A DNA stretch of 36,885 nucleotides, taken from positions 1 to 36,885 of the forward strand of contig JASMBC010000009.1 of NCBI GenBank assembly GCA_030754035.1. Direction: 5' to 3'. Numbering within the stretch: position 1 is the first letter of the stretch; the number at the start of each line of letters is the position of its first letter. Below, in pieces: positions 32,954 through 36,885 of this stretch. Below the pieces are notes generated by a model. The model ran no database searches, was not told the origin of the DNA, and worked only from the letters and a program-made list of their open reading frames with translations. Source of the DNA: Arenicellales bacterium (lineage in GTDB: Bacteria; Pseudomonadota; Gammaproteobacteria; Arenicellales; UBA868). Position numbers and translations under genes: made by a program.

Positions 32954-33856
32954 ATGTCCACTAGACACCCCGTGATTGCCGTGACCGGCTCATCAGGCGC
33001 CGGTACCAGTACCGTCAAGACTGCGCTGGAGCATATTTTCCTTCGCGAAAGCCTTAAGGCATGTATTGTCGAGGGCGATAGTTTTCACAAATACGATCGT
33101 TACCAGATGCGTGACCAGGTTGCCAAAGCGCAGGCCTGTGGCGAGAACCTGAGCCACTTCGGTCCAGACGGAAATCACTTTGAGAAGCTGGAGAGCCTTT
33201 TCCGTGATTACGGTGAGACTGGCACCGGAAAAATACGCTATTACCTGCATAACGATGAAGAGTCGGCGCCTTATAAGCAAAAGCCAGGAACTTTTACGCC
33301 TTGGGAAGATATCGGCGATGACACCGACATGCTTTTCTATGAAGGCCTGCATGGCGGCGTAGTGAACGACAAGGTCAATATCGCCCAACACGTCGACCTA
33401 CTGGTGGGGGTGGTCCCTATTGTGAATCTTGAGTGGATTCAAAAAATCCACCGAGACACAGCAAGTCGCGGCTATGAACCGGAAGCCGTGACTGAAACCA
33501 TTCTGCGGCGCATGCATGACTATGTGCACTACATCGCACCCCAGTTTTCCCGTACTGATATCAACTTCCAGCGCGTGCCGACGGTTGACACTTCAAACCC
33601 CTTTATCGCCCGAGACATCCCAACGCCTGATGAAAGCTTCGTCGTGATCCGTTTTCGTGATCCGAACAAGTTCGGGGTGGACTTTCCCTATCTGCTGTCC
33701 ATGCTTCATGACTCTTTTATTTCACGGCGAAACACCATTGTGGTGCCCGGCGGCAAGATGGGCCTGGCGATGGAAATCATCCTGTCGCCGATCGCCGATA
33801 CGATGATGGAGAACCAGAGAGGATTGGAGCGTAGCGCGCGGCGCATGGATTACTGA
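32954..33856 (+). CDS. prk: phosphoribulokinase, class I
   Basis: 300 residues. It phosphorylates ribulose 5-phosphate to ribulose 1,5-bisphosphate, the substrate of RuBisCO. The P-loop VTGSSGAGTST is at 10-20, followed by VEGDSFHKYDRYQMR, DNHFE-like GPDGNHFEKL, FYEGLHGG and the family stretch QFSRTDINFQRVPTVDTSNPF. The length matches the octameric proteobacterial form. The ATG at 32954 has GGGGAG seven bases upstream. It stands alone, away from any RuBisCO gene in the window, and is divergent from cbbR. Its end overlaps the convergent TrpD2-like gene by seven bases. Confidence 0.96.
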   Translation: MSTRHPVIAVTGSSGAGTSTVKTALEHIFLRESLKACIVEGDSFHKYDRYQMRDQVAKAQACGENLSHFGPDGNHFEKLESLFRDYGETGTGKIRYYLHNDEESAPYKQKPGTFTPWEDIGDDTDMLFYEGLHGGVVNDKVNIAQHVDLLVGVVPIVNLEWIQKIHRDTASRGYEPEAVTETILRRMHDYVHYIAPQFSRTDINFQRVPTVDTSNPFIARDIPTPDESFVVIRFRDPNKFGVDFPYLLSMLHDSFISRRNTIVVPGGKMGLAMEIILSPIADTMMENQRGLERSARRMDY

Positions 33857-34938
33857 ATCGCCGCCTCGAATCGCCGCATGGCCGCACCGCTGTCCAGTAC
33901 TGAACGGACTTTCTCTGATGCGCCGATCGTATCTGACTCCAGGCCAAGTTGGCATAGGCACAGCGCGGCGCCGTAGACCAGGCTATCCCTGACCGGCCCA
34001 TCGGCCCCCGCTAATCCCTGCAACCCAGCCTCCGCTGAAGAAGCTGCCAAGGCATCCGGACCCAGCGCTGTCATGATTTCATCACCAGCGTCACCGGCCG
34101 GGATTATCTTTGGCAGAGGCACACTGCGTACCGTCGCGCTTATTCCGTAATCCGACGGGTCTAGCCGCACTTCGTTGTCCAACTCATCCCCTTGGTAAAC
34201 AAAAAGTTTCGACGGCTGATTAAGCGACGGAATCACTCCACCTTCGACCCCGCGCACAATCATCGCCGAGGCATAACCTGACTCACGAGCAAGTGCCGTG
34301 TAAACGGGCGGATAGGGTTTGTGCACATAACCGGTCAACAAATGGGTCCGGCTGCGACCACGCACCGGACCCAACAGCACTTCCAGCGTGGTAAGACACG
34401 GTCGCTTGACAATACGGGTACGCAGTTCGGCAAGTTCATGTAATGATGGGCAAGAAAACCGCTGGTCGACGTAGGCCCAACCGACAGCTGGATCTGCGAG
34501 TTGCTCAGCTGCCTGATCCGGACTCAGGTCGACGTCGATACCCGCGCTACGCAAGACTTTGCGATGGGTGGCACCAAATTTCGGACCAATCGATTCAGCA
34601 CCATTGCTGACCGTTGCAATGCCGCAAGCCGCGAGCACTGCGGGCAGAAAAGGTGCCGCTGGCATGCTCCGGGTAAATCCATCAAAAGGGTCTGACAGGT
34701 CAAGCACGTCATCCACTTTAGCGCTCGCCTGATTGGCATGGGCCAACAAGGCATCGAGCACTCCCTGGTTTTCAGCCATGGTTTCGCGCTTCATCCGCAG
34801 TGCAATCAGAAAAATAGCCGCCTGGACCGGGTCGGCCCCACCGGACAGAATTTCGGTCATTGCTGCACGAGCCTCATCACGGGACAGATCCTTACTGAGT
34901 TCTGGTCCGGTGGCAATTTTTTGAAGGTATTGGCGCAT
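33850..34938 (-). CDS. TrpD2-like protein (anthranilate phosphoribosyltransferase fold, YbiB type)
   Basis: 362 residues with the fold of glycosyltransferase family 3 / TrpD: an N-terminal helical bundle (SRDEARAAMTEILSGGADPVQAAIFLIALRMK) and the catalytic-type domain. The PRPP-binding GTGGD motif of true TrpD is replaced: where it should be, the protein reads LSDPFDGFTRSMPAAPFLPAVLAACG. KFGATHRKVLRSAGIDVDLS and VHKPYPPVYTALARESGY follow. This agrees with the TrpD2/YbiB group, which in E. coli binds nucleic acid rather than making tryptophan. It is convergent with prk and divergent from the Sel1 gene. No trp genes are nearby. Confidence 0.8.
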   Translation of the reverse strand: MRQYLQKIATGPELSKDLSRDEARAAMTEILSGGADPVQAAIFLIALRMKRETMAENQGVLDALLAHANQASAKVDDVLDLSDPFDGFTRSMPAAPFLPAVLAACGIATVSNGAESIGPKFGATHRKVLRSAGIDVDLSPDQAAEQLADPAVGWAYVDQRFSCPSLHELAELRTRIVKRPCLTTLEVLLGPVRGRSRTHLLTGYVHKPYPPVYTALARESGYASAMIVRGVEGGVIPSLNQPSKLFVYQGDELDNEVRLDPSDYGISATVRSVPLPKIIPAGDAGDEIMTALGPDALAASSAEAGLQGLAGADGPVRDSLVYGAALCLCQLGLESDTIGASEKVRSVLDSGAAMRRFEAAIQ

Positions 34939-35033
34939 CTTGCAGGCTGTTGCGTTATCTGGACGGGAGTAATCCCATACCGCTTAGTCACCTAGAAGCC
35001 GATAGTCTAGGGTGTGAGCCGGGCAGGCTTCCA

Positions 35034-35047
35034 TATCCAATTGGATA
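35034..35047. promoter_or_regulatory. 14-base perfect palindrome between divergent genes
   Basis: TATCCAATTGGATA is perfectly symmetric. It lies in the 205-base region between the TrpD2-like gene (minus) and the Sel1 gene (plus), where both promoters must be. It could be an operator; a chance palindrome is possible. Confidence 0.3.
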
Positions 35048-35143
35048 GTGTCGTTTGCCAAGTGTACTGCTACGCTTTGTAGACTGGGTCTCAGTATTTG
35101 GGCCCAACAACAGACCTGCAACAGAAAAACCATACACCTGACC

Positions 35144-35575
35144 ATGAATAAACCTGAAGATACCGCACTGCAACTGGCCAGCGGCATTGCCGCCTTTGAA
35201 GCCAAGCATTTTTCCCGGGCAATGCAGCTACTATCGGGACTCGCTGAAAATGACAGCGCCGAGGCCCAATATCGCCTGGCCATTATGTACCAGAATGGTC
35301 TTGGTCTTGTCCGTAACGAACAGCTTGCCTACAAGTGGATGCAGCGTGCGGCTGCCCAGGAGCATGGCCTTGCCCAGCATGGCCTTGGCTTCATGTATAT
35401 GAGTGGCGACTGCGTTGAGCAAGATGACGCCCGGGCAGTGCACTGGTTTGAGGCTGGGGTAACTCAAGGTCTCGAAGGGGCGATGGTAGCGCTGGCACAG
35501 ATGCTTGAGCAGGGTCGTGGGATCGAACGCGACCCAGTGCGAGCGCAGGCGCTTTACGCCAAGGCCGGATTCTAG
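35144..35575 (+). CDS. Sel1-repeat (TPR-like) protein
   Basis: 143 residues from the ATG at 35144. After a short helical start come three Sel1-type repeats: AEAQYRLAIMYQNGLGLVRN..., GLAQHGLGFMYMSGDCVEQD... and AMVALAQMLEQGRGIERDP.... Sel1 repeats are protein-binding solenoids; the partner here is unknown. No signal peptide is seen, so it should be cytoplasmic. A longer in-frame reading from 35048 lacks support. The following 257 bases before cysG hold only a possible 33-residue ORF. Confidence 0.85.
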   Translation: MNKPEDTALQLASGIAAFEAKHFSRAMQLLSGLAENDSAEAQYRLAIMYQNGLGLVRNEQLAYKWMQRAAAQEHGLAQHGLGFMYMSGDCVEQDDARAVHWFEAGVTQGLEGAMVALAQMLEQGRGIERDPVRAQALYAKAGF

Positions 35576-35717
35576 CTGCTGTCAATTTAGCCGGATGCGC
35601 TCTCCCCATGGGACCTGACCGGCACCCTATAACCAGCCAGAGCGCTGGACGCATTACACCAAACCTTATTTTCGCTGGTGCCTGGAGCGAAAGTCTATAT
35701 CAGCACGAGGGGAAACA

Positions 35718-35819
35718 ATGCCCAAGCAAATGCCGGCGCTGATGCGGAATTTGCTTGTATTGCCATCTGGATATAGCACCCAGCCAGTGCTGGCACGCAC
35801 AATGACCACTGCCCCGTAA
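35718..35819 (+). CDS. possible 33-residue ORF just upstream of cysG
   Basis: An ATG at 35718 with a very good site GAGGGG five bases upstream opens a 33-codon frame (MPKQMPALMRNLLVLPSGY...) that stops at TAA 13 bases before the cysG ATG. I recognise no homologue. It could be a small protein, a leader peptide for cysG, or chance. cysG itself has a weak ribosome-binding site, which would fit coupling. Confidence 0.3.
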   Translation: MPKQMPALMRNLLVLPSGYSTQPVLARTMTTAP

Positions 35820-35832
35820 TAAACTCTGATTC

Positions 35833-36885
35833 ATGGACGCCCTTCCAGTCTTTCTCAAACTGCGCGACATACCCTGCCTGGTTGTGGGTGGGGGAAGGGT
35901 CGCCGAGCGCAAGATAGACCTGCTGCTGCGCGCACGAGCTCGGGTAACGGTTGTGGCTCCACAACTGGAAACCACGCTACAAGCATACTTCGCAGCCGGC
36001 ACGCTGACATGGATTCCAACACGCTTTGATCCGGCACAACTTGAAAATGCCCGGATTGTCATTGCCGCCACGGACGATCGCACTGTTAACCAAGCGGTAT
36101 CACAGGCTGCGCAGGCAAAACAAATCCCGGTCAACGTAGTCGATCAGCCGGACCTTTGCACATTTACCGTGCCCTCTATCGTCGATCGCTCACCGGTCAT
36201 TATTGCAATTGGCACCAGCGGCGCCTCACCGGTTCTTGCCCGACTACTCAAGGCACGCCTGGAAACCCTGATCCCCACCGCTTATGGGCGCCTGGCAGGC
36301 CTCGCTGGACAGTTTCGCGATAGCGTCAAAACGGCACTAGCCAAAACCGGCGCTCGGCGCGCCTTCTGGGAGGAGGTCTTCCAGGGTCGCGTGGCCGAAC
36401 TGGTGTTTGCAGGCAAAGACCACCAAGCAAAAAAAGAGTTAGCGCGCATGATCAGCGTTACCTCTGACAGTGAATACAGCCGCGGCGAGGTCTACCTCGT
36501 TGGCGCCGGCCCAGGAGACCCAGACCTGCTGACATTCAGAGCCTTACGGCTAATGCAGCGTGCCGACGTGGTGCTGTATGACCGACTGGTGGCCCCGGCT
36601 ATTGTCGACCTGGTGCGTCGCGATGCCGAGCGGATCTACGTCGGCAAGGAAAAATCCAATCACGCAGTGGCGCAACCGGATATCAATCAGCTACTGCTGA
36701 CGCTAGCCCGCCAGGGCAAACGCGTGCTGCGCCTCAAAGGTGGTGACCCGTTTATCTTCGGGCGTGGCGGTGAGGAAATCGAGGACCTGGTGACACATGA
36801 TATTCCTTTCCAGGTCATTCCAGGCATTACCGCTGCAGCAGGCTGTGCTTCTTATGCCGGGATTCCACTGACCCATCGAGATCAC
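35833..36885 (+). CDS. cysG: siroheme synthase CysG (3' end outside the window)
   Basis: 351 codons are visible; the end lies past the edge. The N-terminal half is the precorrin-2 dehydrogenase / ferrochelatase: [27 protein letters not shown] with the NAD loop at 18-23, and [16 protein letters not shown]. From about residue 217 begins the uroporphyrinogen-III methyltransferase domain: [47 protein letters not shown] and [22 protein letters not shown]. The fused enzyme makes siroheme, the cofactor of sulfite and nitrite reductases. In sulfur-oxidising autotrophs siroheme also serves reverse Dsr, but no dsr gene is visible here. Confidence 0.97.
   Translation, partial: MDALPVFLKLRDIPCLVVGGGRVAERKIDLLLRARARVTVVAPQLETTLQAYFAAGTLTWIPTRFDPAQLENARIVIAATDDRTVNQAVSQAAQAKQIPVNVVDQPDLCTFTVPSIVDRSPVIIAIGTSGASPVLARLLKARLETLIPTAYGRLAGLAGQFRDSVKTALAKTGARRAFWEEVFQGRVAELVFAGKDHQAKKELARMISVTSDSEYSRGEVYLVGAGPGDPDLLTFRALRLMQRADVVLYDRLVAPAIVDLVRRDAERIYVGKEKSNHAVAQPDINQLLLTLARQGKRVLRLKGGDPFIFGRGGEEIEDLVTHDIPFQVIPGITAAAGCASYAGIPLTHRDH

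Noticed and set aside
33850-34938. Annotation as anthranilate phosphoribosyltransferase (trpD)
   Set aside because: The PRPP-binding GTGGD motif is missing and there are no tryptophan genes nearby.

Overview
The window comes from a gammaproteobacterium with a base composition that looks like mid-to-high 50s % G+C. The evidence is a complete Gram-negative division and cell-wall (dcw) cluster ending in lpxC, with the rsmI / lpoA / yraN / gmhA-type / dolP block of Gammaproteobacteria on its other side and an A-type RNase P RNA between them. A class I phosphoribulokinase gene divergent from a CbbR-type LysR regulator suggests that the cell fixes CO2 by the Calvin cycle. No RuBisCO gene is in the window, and I cannot place the organism further. 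I recognised no tRNA, IS element, prophage or CRISPR array.

Layout. (1) 1-4939, minus strand: a catabolic operon read right to left. It encodes an L-carnitine dehydrogenase-like enzyme, an acyl-CoA dehydrogenase, a one-chain ADP-forming acyl-CoA ligase, and a SAM methyltransferase that carries an apparent one-base frameshift and runs off the left edge. (2) 5183-22895, minus strand: the dcw cluster in the order mraZ-rsmH-ftsL-ftsI-murE-murF-mraY-murD-ftsW-murG-murC-murB-ftsQ-ftsA-ftsZ-lpxC. From ftsL to ftsQ most stop and start codons overlap by 4-8 bases, so translation is probably coupled. ddl, often found in this cluster, is absent. (3) 22896-23400: the dcw control region, with a strong sigma70-type promoter, three MraZ-like repeats spaced by 10 bases, a short possible leader ORF, and a perfect intrinsic terminator that stands before mraZ. 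(4) 23395-23783: rnpB, minus strand. (5) 23826-29482: rsmI (minus), then lpoA, yraN, gmhA/diaA, dolP and the heptose adenylyltransferase domain of HldE (all plus), then rppH (minus). These serve 16S rRNA modification, outer-membrane control of peptidoglycan synthesis, LPS heptose supply, envelope integrity and mRNA decapping. (6) 29609-34938: a LysR regulator with a small protein of unknown function, a secreted cysteine-containing protein, cbbR divergent from phosphoribulokinase, and a TrpD2-like gene convergent with it. (7) 35144 to the right edge: a Sel1-repeat protein, a possible 33-residue ORF, and cysG (siroheme synthase), cut by the edge.

How the parts work together. The dcw cluster makes UDP-MurNAc-pentapeptide and lipid II (MurB-F, MraY, MurG) and supplies the division machine (FtsL, I, W, Q, A, Z). 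LpxC commits lipid A synthesis, and LpoA activates peptidoglycan polymerisation from the outer membrane. The right-hand block points to autotrophy under LysR control with siroheme supply, which would suit a sulfur- or nitrogen-oxidising lifestyle (inference). The left-hand operon suggests additional use of a quaternary-ammonium acid such as gamma-butyrobetaine or carnitine (inference).

Points most worth a second look: the terminator and leader ORF ahead of mraZ, the carnitine-type operon with an ADP-forming CoA ligase, its frameshifted methyltransferase, and the palindromes between cbbR and the phosphoribulokinase gene.
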